Shown: positions 31,101 to 39,698 of the stretch, one piece after another
How the letters are laid out: each line of letters starts with the position of its first letter
How positions within the stretch are numbered: position 1 is the first letter of the stretch
Assembly (NCBI GenBank): GCA_002104985.1
Contig: MCGO01000095.1
Span: 92,163 to 156,162, forward strand
Length of the DNA: 64,000 bases
Source of the DNA: Rhizoclosmatium globosum
Lineage: Eukaryota; Chytridiomycota; Chytridiomycetes; Chytridiales; Chytriomycetaceae
Reading direction: 5' to 3'
Made by a program: the position numbers and the translations under genes
Notes under the pieces: model-generated
Databases searched by the model: none
Told to the model about the DNA's origin: nothing
The model's input: the letters and a program-made list of their open reading frames with translations, nothing else

Positions 31101-34100
31101 ACGAAGAACACGACCTTAAACTCTTACCTTTGACAGAAAGAGTCGAACATTTCTTAAATTCACAGAGATGTAGTATCGTTTGTCTACAGGAAACACGAAT
31201 GGGTACGAATAATAAAAGTAAGAAGTTATTCGCTGCTTTAAAGGAGCTTCCGAACTGGAACTGTTCGTTGAATGATTCAGAAACAGGATACGCAGGAGTC
31301 GCAATCTTGTGGAGGAAGGAACTCTACGGAAAAGTAGAAGCCAAGACCATCGAAGGAATGGAGACATCTAAGGGCGGAGAGACACTTGTCTACGATGGAG
31401 ATAAAGGACGAGTGTTAACCCTGATCCTTGGAGATGTAGCAATAGTAAATACTTATGTACCGAGTGGAATGAGACACTCAGAGCGCCAAGAGTATAAATT
31501 GAAGTTTTTAGACGACCTCAAGACACACTGTGACAACTTGAGAGAAGATCACCTTGTAATCTTGTTGGGAGACATGAATATTGCGCCGACAATGAATGAT
31601 GTTTCGCCGATAGTATTAGAAGACAAATTGGTGAACCGATTCCCCTCAACTATTAGTAAGGAAGAACAGGAATGGTTCAAGAGAATGACTGAGAACTATC
31701 ATGATGGTTTTCGAGTGAAACATCCTGATGACTTGGGAGCGACTTGGCTGTTGAAGGCTAAGAATAAGACGGAATATCCCTTTTGGAGAATCGACCATGT
31801 GTTAATAGATAAGCGAATCGAAGAGGAAGGATTCGACGTTCGAATCGATGCAGACATGAGTGGGAGTGACCACTTGAGAGTCGAATTACACACGAGTTTG
31901 AAGGGATTCCCTAAAATAGGAGAAGAAATGTTAGTAGACACCACAGAGTGGCTGAATGGAAAGACAACGTCGGACTTTTCAACATTTGCGATGGAATCAA
32001 TAAAACTCTGTGAGGAAGAATTGGAGATTAATTTAGGAGTTATGTCCTTCACTCAAGGAGAATCCTTGAAAACATGGCGTGAGAAGCAGTTGGAGGATCC
32101 TTATTTAGGACCCATTATTCGCTTCAAAGAGAAGTTCGAAATACCCGATGACTTGGATGCTGAAACTATGGCTACAAGATCAAAGCGAATGGTTTTGGAC
32201 TTGAATGGCTTACTGTTCTTTGTTTCGGACTTAAACACAAATGTGGTTAGGAGGGCATCAGGAAGAATAGCTTTATGCGTACCTGACTCTTTGAAGAGAA
32301 CAATTCTTGAGAGGCACCACGATGATATCTACGCAGGGCATTTCGGCCATGCGAAGGTGTTACCCGTGTTGTTGGATAGATTCTGGTGGCCAGATATTGT
32401 TAAAGATCTGAGGAACCACGTGGAATCGTGTGAAACCTGTAATAAATCTAAGGACTTTCATACGAAAACTGGTTACTTACATCCAATACCTTTGGGAGAG
32501 TTTGCAATGGAGCGAACGTTCCTAGATTTTATGGATACGGGAAAAGAGAACCCTAATGGAAACCGTTATATAATGGTGTGGGTAGATAGCTTTACGAAGT
32601 GGGCTGAAGCCATCCCTATTCCTGACTTGACAGGGGAAACTGTTTGTAAAGCATTAGTGACTCAGATATTCTGTAGGTACGGAATACCTGTCTTCTTACA
32701 CACTGATGGAGGACCGCCGCTTGATAGTACATTGGTGCATCAACTGAGCCGATGGTTGGGATTCGAAAAGACCTTTACCGCGCCTTATTGGCCGAGAGCA
32801 AATGGACCTGCCGAAAGGATGATCAAAACTCTATCACAGGAGATAAGAGCGTATATTGATAAATTTAAGTTTAACGATTGGGAAGAGATACTCCCTTTTG
32901 TAATGTTTGCGTATAGAACGCACCCACATGGAACCACTAACGAGACACCCTACTTTGCATGGCATGGTAGAGACGCGAGACTACCTACGGATATGTTCGT
33001 TGGAATTAGTCCCAGGGACGTTAACCCTGATGACGCGGTTTACGAAGAAGAAGCTGCGGCTGTCGAAAGGATTGAAGCTGAAACGAACATACATATCGAG
33101 GGAAACGCGGAAAGCAATAGGAAACGGGAAGGGCTTCCTAGGATTTCTGTTGCCCAGTTTGTTAGTGTTGAGCAGTTTATAGATAAGTGTTGCAAACACC
33201 TGTACGGATACACCAAAGACGATCAACCTTTGTGGATGATGCTAAGAGACATCCTCGAAAGACACGACTTGGATGTGTTGTGTTTAGTGTACGATCCTAA
33301 AATGAAGTCAAAAGTTAGTCCTTTCCCAAATTGTATTTATTTGAGAGATGGATCGAGAGCTGACTTACGGGACGCGGTGTATCGTTTGAGCCCAGGGAAG
33401 GAGAACGGTTTTGACGAAAGAATGGGTAAGGTACCTGTTTCTCGACTTGTGGCCGTGTATAGCCGAACGAATAGTTTGGAGATTGGACCTTCGCCTGAAG
33501 ATCTTGAGTATAACGATGGCAGACCGGTTGTAACCTTAGGACGCGAACAAGGTGTCGGAGTCGTGAAGTGCACTTATCGTTCGTACGAGAAAGAGGAATA
33601 CTTAGACAAAACTGTTAGTCTTGTTGATCCTCGAAGGAGAGATTTACATTTATTTGGTGCTGAACCGCTTTGGGACAAGGCAGGAAAATTCTGGATAATA
33701 AACCCACCAGAATATTCAGTGGGAGTAAAGTCGACCGAGACCTTCGTATTCGAAGAGAGCCGAGGGAATATCTTTGAAGTTTTTGTCGATGAAGAAGCTG
33801 ACGAGGAAGTTGAGTTAGAAGAGGCAGTTGATCGACCCGTAGTCGATACTAGAAAACTCAAGGATGAGGAGCGGCGTAAACTGTTTATGAAGTACATCCT
33901 TAAAGGACTTCACGCAGCTCAGAGCGTTATAAAAGAAAAGGTGGCCAAGGCAAAAGAGGCCCTTAGGGAAAAATCGTTGGAAAACGACCGCGCACCTCAT
34001 ACCTTTGAGATCGGCGACAGAGCTTGGTTAGCGGTACCTCTTGAAAGTGAGATGCAGAGATTGAAAGCTCCAAAGAAATTTATCTTTAGATGGGTTGGAC

Positions 34101-34843
34101 CTGTAAGAATCATGGATCAGTCTAAAGGTGATTCAGGAACTTTATTTAGAGTGGTGGAAACTTTTCCGGGGGGAGAAGTTGTTCAACGTGAAGCACATGT
34201 GAGTAGGTTAAGACCCTATGTTCATAGGAGACCAATAGAGTCAGCTGAAAGGGCAGTGCGACAAGTGTCAAAAGAAGAGGAGTTAAAAGCTGAAATAGCT
34301 GCGTGGAAGAAACAAGGGCGTATCCTAACGAGGAGACCTTTGTACTCTCACGAACCATTGTTTGCGACTCACCCTTCTTTGAGAAGAAAGATGGAAGAGT
34401 ATGACCATACCGAGGACACAGATCCTTTACATAAAATTTTGGCCATTACTCATGTGGGACGAGAAGGAACAGGATTCTTTTATGTGGTAAAGTTGAAAGG
34501 TGTAAGAGAATTACAAATGCATACCGACGATACACTACCGGAGGAAACATTAAAGATTTTCTGGGGTTACCAGAAACAGATAAAAAGTAGGGCTTACACG
34601 GTGTATCGGAAATGGATTGATGATCGGTATAAAGGAGTGGATGACTTACCCAGAGACATTGTACCTGACGATGAGTTTCTGTTGGGACCTGTGACTGTTG
34701 GCACTTATATAACTAAAGCTGCAGCAGAGCTTAAGAGAACAGAGAAAAGGCGGAAACAAGTGGAAGGACAAGGGGGAGGTCAGAATCAAAGGCCTCGGAG
34801 AAGTAGTAGGTTAGGAGGTGAACAAACACAAGAGGAGGAATGA
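28169..34843 (+). CDS. retrotransposon Pol polyprotein with RT, RNase H, APE-like endonuclease and integrase
   Basis: Open for 2,224 codons; the first ATG in frame is at 28244. Residues are counted from 28169. RT spans about 430-640, with YVDD near 571. RNase H spans about 710-820 (ECDASG, TDREGLAVVWA, ETDHSALV). The ExoIII/APE1-like domain spans about 960-1245. Its catalytic motifs are all present: WNINGLR, CLQETRM, NTYVPSG, GDMNIAP, RIDHVLID, GSDH. The integrase HHCC finger spans about 1380-1430. The DDE core has its second Asp in HTDGG and Glu in NGPAERM, 35 residues apart. Then come an unassigned domain (about 1650-1850), a GPY/F-like module ending HVSRLRPY and a possible chromodomain-like tail. 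No aspartic protease motif lies upstream of RT. Confidence 0.93.
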   Translation: MKLIKERLSVPLKYYEEYVPEEKPTMVLKENILLKPMEGRIVLVELDRKLPNNQENCLLQGFPDMASRGILVANTIYRVEDVNSKAVKMQLTYVGSEELKLDEGICLATVQCGDVPVLDVPKSIDVNDQSMMIEMALQAKMHNPENNIAFLSCLMEDKPPETPLEEEVRVQPILVDELDFVDPPNKEYSDEDSEKEPDEADYETEGRMELYVSLDEDFFESVLEQKPTSANKLFKEKDFLDPILQSVGRKKPRTHKEFRAVMLHIEDIVDELSKKIDKKYELEDETSRRKRRIREKRAEWIDSIRDPRFIKDLKTLDPYTYTKIVESELDPDPIMNSTPGHDITKEDKRDYMPEEYKSNEEIFNKIDLSHMDSDFYGPDTKRRLLDLIGKYIDVFKSDVVTGTKRVPAHKIELKPGARIPHSHPYPEGAGRTQILREHIEKMLKDDVIEPSTSQYAAPVVLAKKADGNWRFCADFRKLNQITIPDRYPLPRIDETFDMVSGKHYFSSVDLMSGFWQIPMDEESKEKTAFISSQGLYHFKVLPFGLTNSPPTFQRMMDAVLAGYKFVFALVYVDDIIIYSKTEEEHFEHLEKVLERMYLYNLKIKPSKCALFHQELPFLGHVISKDGLRRDPDKISKLRNWPVPTGIRQLQSFLGFGNYFRRFIKDFASIAAPLYSLLKGDKSWVWTEACEAAFKKLIAALCDDKILYLPGDNEEYIIECDASGTALGGALYAKGPKGTRADRKPVAFISRTLNEVEQKYSNTDREGLAVVWACGCFDKYIFDRPVTIETDHSALVQLVKSGALTGRFARWAYALSDYDLSIIHVPGKNQVVPDTLSRVDFTGVKHAIKKEADGQETGDSGRENENTPLKTLYQTYMYNKYATTDKQREFAKSEHRRLFLETYTSNQVAEAAEPESTNDLMTDLGTRLMNKSKTDKRLKSLRDVQKVPRQKPETMPISKSINVSTWNINGLRSLLKKYDEEHDLKLLPLTERVEHFLNSQRCSIVCLQETRMGTNNKSKKLFAALKELPNWNCSLNDSETGYAGVAILWRKELYGKVEAKTIEGMETSKGGETLVYDGDKGRVLTLILGDVAIVNTYVPSGMRHSERQEYKLKFLDDLKTHCDNLREDHLVILLGDMNIAPTMNDVSPIVLEDKLVNRFPSTISKEEQEWFKRMTENYHDGFRVKHPDDLGATWLLKAKNKTEYPFWRIDHVLIDKRIEEEGFDVRIDADMSGSDHLRVELHTSLKGFPKIGEEMLVDTTEWLNGKTTSDFSTFAMESIKLCEEELEINLGVMSFTQGESLKTWREKQLEDPYLGPIIRFKEKFEIPDDLDAETMATRSKRMVLDLNGLLFFVSDLNTNVVRRASGRIALCVPDSLKRTILERHHDDIYAGHFGHAKVLPVLLDRFWWPDIVKDLRNHVESCETCNKSKDFHTKTGYLHPIPLGEFAMERTFLDFMDTGKENPNGNRYIMVWVDSFTKWAEAIPIPDLTGETVCKALVTQIFCRYGIPVFLHTDGGPPLDSTLVHQLSRWLGFEKTFTAPYWPRANGPAERMIKTLSQEIRAYIDKFKFNDWEEILPFVMFAYRTHPHGTTNETPYFAWHGRDARLPTDMFVGISPRDVNPDDAVYEEEAAAVERIEAETNIHIEGNAESNRKREGLPRISVAQFVSVEQFIDKCCKHLYGYTKDDQPLWMMLRDILERHDLDVLCLVYDPKMKSKVSPFPNCIYLRDGSRADLRDAVYRLSPGKENGFDERMGKVPVSRLVAVYSRTNSLEIGPSPEDLEYNDGRPVVTLGREQGVGVVKCTYRSYEKEEYLDKTVSLVDPRRRDLHLFGAEPLWDKAGKFWIINPPEYSVGVKSTETFVFEESRGNIFEVFVDEEADEEVELEEAVDRPVVDTRKLKDEERRKLFMKYILKGLHAAQSVIKEKVAKAKEALREKSLENDRAPHTFEIGDRAWLAVPLESEMQRLKAPKKFIFRWVGPVRIMDQSKGDSGTLFRVVETFPGGEVVQREAHVSRLRPYVHRRPIESAERAVRQVSKEEELKAEIAAWKKQGRILTRRPLYSHEPLFATHPSLRRKMEEYDHTEDTDPLHKILAITHVGREGTGFFYVVKLKGVRELQMHTDDTLPEETLKIFWGYQKQIKSRAYTVYRKWIDDRYKGVDDLPRDIVPDDEFLLGPVTVGTYITKAAAELKRTEKRRKQVEGQGGGQNQRPRRSSRLGGEQTQEEE

Positions 34844-34974
34844 GGTTTTTGATTGAGAATAGGGAGTTGTGACTTTTGGGGCTAGATAGTTTTCTTCAAG
34901 GTGGAGTTTTTATACCCAGTTCAAGAAGTCAGGAAAAGTTGGAACCAGTTGTGTATCCAAGGGGCGGATACATA

Positions 34975-34990
34975 GTTAAAAAAGAGGCTA
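34975..34990 (+). promoter_or_regulatory. candidate polypurine tract
   Basis: A run rich in A and G (AAAAAAGAGG) lies directly before the right LTR, where plus-strand priming takes place in LTR elements. It is followed by a few non-purine bases before TG. Confidence 0.5.
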
Positions 34991-34991
34991 C

Positions 34992-36028
34992 TGTAACGTG
35001 TGCAGGCGCACGTTCTGGGGTTTGGTTCGGACTTGGACTCGACACGTTTTCTTTATCTATTTTTGGAATTTTAGTTGGGGACTTTAGATTAGAACAGTGT
35101 CTATTATTGGAATAAAAAGTTGTTGCGAATTGAAAGGCGAGCGAGTCGATCAAGGTCGCCCAGAGCGAGACGGACCTCGAGCGAGCGACGGCGTCGACGT
35201 GTAACAGACGGGCGTGGCCGCTCTTAGGGAGACGCCACCATAGGCCGGTTTCACGGTAGACGCGCCGGAGCGAGTACTCTGGATCAGCGAGACACAAGTC
35301 ACCTCGACCGAAGGGAAAGGCCGAGTTAGGGAGTCCGATGCCGGATTAGCGAACTACAGGTTAGCGAACCAAAGGAGGTAGCAGGGGACGAATCGAAGAG
35401 AGGAGTGGGCTACCTCTGGACTGAACGAGTAGGCTGGATGTGTGGGGTACGTGTGCATGGCGGGGGCTGGGGCTAGCGTGTGTGGAGCACCCCAGGTTCC
35501 TCCGGCCACGGAGCACGTGCCTTGCCATGGGTTGTAGGCTTGAACGCTGACCCATGGATCTGTTGCACAGAGGAAGCGGTGGAAAGCCAGCGGCGACTGG
35601 AACTATCAGCGTAGACTCCACACTATGGACATAAGGGCTATGGTGGCGCACCGAGGCGTTCAGGAATGTTAGCGAAGTCGGGTCTCTCGGGGGTAACGGA
35701 TCTTGCCTCGGGAGTAACAAGCGGATGAGCGGAGTGGATGATGTAACGGTAACGGACTACTGGAACATTAGAAGGGAGTGGTAGAGCGTAGCGATGTGTT
35801 ATTTCTTTTATTGTTCTTTATTTACGTCAGCCTGGGATTAGTGTCTTAGCGAGCGAAGACCTTGGGTCTTTCAGACAGTACCTGGAATCATTGGAGCCAT
35901 GGAGGAGGGACCAGGGTACTGATTCGTACCGTGCTTTTTGGCAAGTAAGCGTAGACCTATGAGCGAGTGTTGTATGATGGTAGCAAGGATTGAAACCTGG
36001 AAAGGGGAAGCAACCCTTACTTGTTACA
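34992..36028 (+). repeat. right LTR (1,037 bp)
   Basis: Same length and, wherever compared, the same sequence as the left LTR. It ends GTTACA at 36028, followed by the second CGCT target copy. Confidence 0.93.
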
Positions 36029-36032
36029 CGCT
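36029..36032. repeat. target site duplication, right copy (CGCT)
   Basis: Matches the four bases before the left LTR (26356-26359). A 4-bp duplication is short but within the range for Ty3/mdg4-type integrases. Confidence 0.75.
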
Positions 36033-36379
36033 TAATACACGCCTTAAAGCTTATCTTCTTGACGCAGTCGCTCCATTCCTTGCCATCGTAAAGCATACCC
36101 TTGTTGCAAAATGTCCAGATGAAAATGTCTCTTTTGAAATGCGTGCCCGTTGTGTAAATCTTGTGGGTGAATGGGACAACGTCTGGAAGGTTGTGACGGC
36201 GTGTCGGGATGCTGTGTATGCCAAAGGAGGAGCGAAGAGGGTCTTGTGTACCGTCAATATACGTTAATTCCATGAGGAATAAAGGGAATATGTTTAACGG
36301 GTAGTTTTACCTCGCAGGCCATTGAAGTTGGTTGATAAAGCGGAAATGCCGACCCGCCAGATTCTATCAAAAAACAGCC

Positions 36380-36813
36380 ATGTTTGCATCTGGAATCATA
36401 TCCATCGAGTATTCTGGAGTTTCCACTACTGATGGTCTGTTGTACTCTTGAACTTGAAGTTCTAACCATTGTCCGAATCAGTACCCCGTCTCACAGATGT
36501 CATTGATTCGACCCTGAAGACAAGCAGCAAGATCCACAATATTCAATATAATGCACATGTGGGTGGAATTGACGTGGAAGGTGAATGGGATGATATTATG
36601 AATGTGCTTGCAAAGTGCCGTGATGCAGTGCGGTTGGCGGGTGCTCAACGTGTTGGTGTCCGGTTTAATCTGCAGTTGAGTTGTATTATTCATGAATCTG
36701 TAAGTGCTTATTTGTTTGTGAACAGCACGAGGACAGATAAGCGAGTTACGTTGCGCGACGAGATGAATGAGGTTGAGGCAGAGTATACGAGACTGATTTG
36801 GATTGGTGAATAA
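36380..36813 (+). CDS. ECM15/MTH1187-like (thiamine-binding fold) protein, copy 2
   Basis: Three exons (36380-36434, 36482-36674, 36726-36813), with introns of 47 and 51 nt, join in frame. The protein starts MFASGIISIEYSGVS and has VPRLTDVIDSTLK, VEGEWDDIMNVLAKCRDAV, then RVGVRFNLHTRTDKRVTL. The order of an N-terminal strand, a helix, EG-x-WDD-V/I and a final TRTDK is that of the ECM15/UPF0045 family, small cytosolic proteins of ferredoxin-like fold that bind thiamine or related ligands. It is complete, unlike copies 0 and 1. It lies about 100 bp from, and convergent with, copy 3. Confidence 0.75.
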
Positions 36814-36912
36814 ATGAGATCATTGAAAATTGCCACCATCATTGGTGACTTGTTGTGTGGAATATAATAATAAATCAAGCGCGATGAAAGAGAGGCGGTT
36901 TACACCATTTTA

Positions 36913-37332
36913 TTATTGAGATGATTGCATCTTCTGCAGATGTGTTTCGACAGCTTCAAGTTTGTTTTCCATCGTGGAATGCTTGTCAATTCGAGTTCTT
37001 TAGACGGAACGCGTAAGTAACTCATTAAGAAACTCAAGAAAGTATATAAAACTGAAAGCATTTTACCCCATTACGATCGAGAGTTTCATTCCAGGGTCGC
37101 TCTCGTTTCCCGCCGTTGCGAGCCCACCAAATGAGTCTTGGCACGCCTTTAGAACAGAGATGATACTGTTCCAGTCTCCCTCAAGATTGTATCCTGTCGC
37201 ATGTGGCGAATACTTAAGGTTGTGGATAGGGCATTGTGTCGTGAGGAATGCAGCAAGCTTGGTTTCAATGTTGATTGCTGTGTATGCGTTCAAGTTGAGA
37301 AAATCGAAGATGTCGGCTATGAGTAAGAGCAT
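36913..37332 (-). CDS. ECM15/MTH1187-like (thiamine-binding fold) protein, copy 3
   Basis: Two exons, 37332-37067 and 36997-36913, with a 69-nt intron (GTAAAA donor). The start is MLLLIADIFDFLNL; LEGDWNSIISVLKACQDSF is the family core. The splice joins GMKLSIVMG to TRIDKHSTMENKLEAV, the standard family C-terminus. It is divergent from the relic frame at 37640. The two upstream regions are similar in inverted orientation. Confidence 0.7.
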
Positions 37333-37639
37333 GGTAAGGGGGGCCACATAAATGAGCTCATTCAAAGAGGGGGTGAGGGGGTTTGTGAAAATATGAGCAC
37401 CGCCAATTCTCTTTATTCTTCTTTAAAACTTAATATTAATAAACTTAGTCTTTTTCTCAGTATTCCGTGTCGCTTTCTTCATAATCATGGTCTTTGCGAA
37501 CACATGTGCTTTTTCTTCCGACTCGTATTCACAGCCCACAAACAATTAATTCGCAAAGATATTAAAGATCCGAATCAAATCTGAATGACTCATACCATGT
37601 CCGCATATGAGCGGGGGGAGGGGGGGTTAGGTCTATTAA

Positions 37640-37897
37640 GTGTCCGGATATGAGCTATTATATGTGGCTCCCCTAACGTATAAGAGTTACTTTGATCCCC
37701 TGCAGTCGCAAATGTCACCGTCAAGTTGGCGACGGTGTGCATTTTCTTCTGGCTTTTTCAAGCAAGAATTAGCCGAGAATCCTGACACTCAACATCTTAA
37801 ATATTGTATCATCCGTCATTTAATTATTGATTATGGCGTGAAATGCATATCAATATGTACCAATCCAAGTGCATACAATCCACTTGACTTTGGCTAG
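37640..37897 (+). pseudogene. possible decayed ECM15-like copy
   Basis: The upstream part resembles the inverted upstream region of copy 3 (ATGAGCTATTATATGTGGCTCCCCT against ATGAGCTCATTTATGTGGCCCCCCT). The frame includes AENPDTQHLKY, which recalls the TTQCPIHNLKYSPH segment of copy 3, but the EG-WDD core is missing. Assignment as a relic is tentative. Confidence 0.3.
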
Positions 37898-37899
37898 AG

Positions 37900-38277
37900 T
37901 TTTATTCAATTTTTGGTTAAAGTTAAAAAGAGTGTGTAGATGTGGTAAGCAGGAATAAGCAAATATGGAACAGTTTGTTTATTTAAGTAACCCCTTACGT
38001 AAGGGAACCGATGATGGTTGGTGTTACACTGAGAACGAACTCGTGCTTGCGAGGCCAGTACCGTTGGTATTAGTACACTGTAGAGTAAATGAGATTATGG
38101 AAGGGGATTTAAAGTGAGGACCAAATCAGTTTCTAAAACAGCTTCAATTGAGTCATCGCACTGTGACAATCCCATCGGAACCCTATTCATCCACTGCTTC
38201 GTATTAAGCTGTAGGATAAGTGGAGGATAATAGCAAAGAGAAGCACGCACCAGATAACCATCAACCACATCGCTCAA
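37900..38277. other. intergenic region, no gene seen
   Basis: No supported frame. It contains the promoter side of the unknown-family gene at 38278. Confidence 0.35.
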
Positions 38278-39227
38278 ATGTCCAAAGCTGTTCTTGAAAG
38301 TGAAACACTCCCACCACCAAAGAAGCCCCGGGTTCTCCTTCAAATCGATTCTTCTCCAACTGATCCAAACAAAGTTGCTCTAACAACAGCGCCTCCAAAT
38401 ACGCTCAATCAAACACTGGTCACCTCAACTTTAAACCTTCTCTCTACTCTCTTCTCTCGCACCCGCGTACACAAAGACAGATTCATTTACGCTCTTGCTG
38501 GATTTCTATTCGACTCGTCTTCACCTACCCCGTTCGGAGGTCCAAAGGCAAAGCCGGGTTACACTTTCTTTAACGGCGATTCACCGGCTCTTTTACTCGA
38601 GTTCATCGTGAAGGAGATTTATCGAGTGCAGTGGAGTATTAAACAGACGAAGGCGCTAAAATTGGTCGTGGAGTGTGTGAATCGGGTGTTGGAGTTGCAT
38701 TTTCAGGGGGAGAAGGATGTTGTTGATGAATTGGTTTTGAAGGGGATGAAGAAGGCGGGACATTGTGAGTGGTTTGGGGTTGTGCGTATACCAGAGTATT
38801 TGGGGTTTGTTGGGGAGGAAGGGGTGTGGGGAGGGGTGTTGTTGAGTTTGTTATGCCGAGTATTGCTATGAAACGGAGGGTGGAAGGTCGAGGGAATGGG
38901 AATACTGATGGGGATTCAAGTAGAAAGTATAGTTTATCTGATGGTGAGACGGTGAGGCCGACTGAGTTACGGGATGGGATAGTCTCAGTGAAGGGGGAGG
39001 CGGGCGTTGACAGTTCAGCAAGTACGTTGGTATCTCCCGCAGCAGAAACGGCTCGATTGAATGAATATGATTTTAGTCGCAGTCTTGTGAAAGACAGGGA
39101 TCCAGCCGCCTCTGACTGTCAATACTATCAAATTGAATCAGCACTGGCCTCCTCTATCAGTTCCTCAGCTGCACAAACAACCCACTCAGCTACACAATCG
39201 ACGATCGAATCCGATCGAAATGACTGA
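38278..39227 (+). CDS. unknown-family protein, copy 1 (frameshift near 38835)
   Basis: Starts MSKAVLESETLPPPKKPR. The conserved core, shared with copies 2-4, includes TRVHKDRFIYALAG, PFGGPKAKPGYTF, KQTKALKLVVECVNRVLELH and ELVLKGMKKAGHCEWFGVVR. At a G-rich tract near 38835 the frame ends early. The next frame carries the expected VEFVMPS and then stays open as a Ser/Thr-rich tail to 39227. That pattern suggests a one-base error or a very recent indel. No known family was recognised; the core is about 190 residues. Confidence 0.65.
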
Positions 39228-39698
39228 AGCAGTCGTGGTCGTTGGATATATAGGGTATTTGGGACTGTTTCCGTTGGACTGGTTTCTAGGCTATAGTCAA
39301 ATAAAAGCCGTACTGTCACATACCAACAACATCATTTGCGTGGAAGCATGTCCCATCTGATGAAATTTGGTGGTTTAAGTTTAGGATTTGACTTGAAACG
39401 CCTCCTTCACTGTCGTCCTTTGCTCTACGCCCCTTACGTTTCAGACCAATTTTTAGTAAGAGAGTTTAGAAGCAATGTAATCGAATTGAAACTGCGTGGA
39501 GCACTGTTAAGACGTGCATGGAAGTATTTCAGTTGATTTAAGATATTAGGGGTCTTTTGTTTTTTTTTTTGAAAGGAAAAGTGTCAATCGGAATGATATA
39601 AAAATAACGCGTAAAAAACCAATTAATAGTGCAATTATTTCAGAAATGAATTATTCTCTTTCGATTGTTGATTTAAAAAGTAAAGCCAACTACAGTGA
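39228..39698. other. intergenic region, no gene seen
   Basis: AT-rich stretch with no supported gene between the unknown-family copy and the S9 peptidase. A T-run lies near 39560. Confidence 0.35.

Larger units (their letters stand above)
26360..36028 (+). mobile_element. Ty3/mdg4-type LTR retrotransposon with an embedded APE/ExoIII-type endonuclease
   Basis: The element is 9,669 bp with 1,037-bp LTRs that start TGTAAC and end GTTACA. It has a CGCT target duplication, a primer-binding-like site after the left LTR and a purine run before the right LTR. The domain order RT, RNase H, integrase marks it as Ty3/mdg4 type rather than Copia type. The LTRs have equal length, and every stretch I compared is the same, including all predicted translations, so the insertion is recent. 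A complete endonuclease domain sits between RNase H and integrase. I see no capsid, CCHC knuckle or aspartic protease motif. Confidence 0.93.
26299..36267 (+). pseudogene. ECM15/MTH1187-like gene, copy 1, split by the LTR retrotransposon
   Basis: Exon 1 is 26299-26347 (MIQASFSVSAPSDSVS), ending at a GTGAGT donor at 26348. Exon 2 starts after GACGCAG at 36068 and runs to the stop at 36267. It contains LVGEWDNVWKVVTACRDAVY, the same signature as copies 0, 2 and 3. Without the element the intron would be 47 nt, and the two exons join in frame. The 9.67-kb insertion lies 12 nt into that intron. Like copy 0, it ends before the TRTDK segment. Whether the long intron can still be spliced is unknown. 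Confidence 0.6.

Noticed and set aside
28169..34843. The element as a non-LTR (LINE) retrotransposon because of its APE-like domain
   Set aside because: It has LTRs with a target duplication, a Ty3/mdg4-type RT with RNase H behind it, and an HHCC/DDE integrase; the endonuclease is an added domain.
36700..36725. A 26-nt intron starting GTAAGT in ECM15-like copy 2
   Set aside because: The 51-nt intron from 36675 gives the family sequence FNLHTRTDK in frame, and 26 nt is too short to splice.
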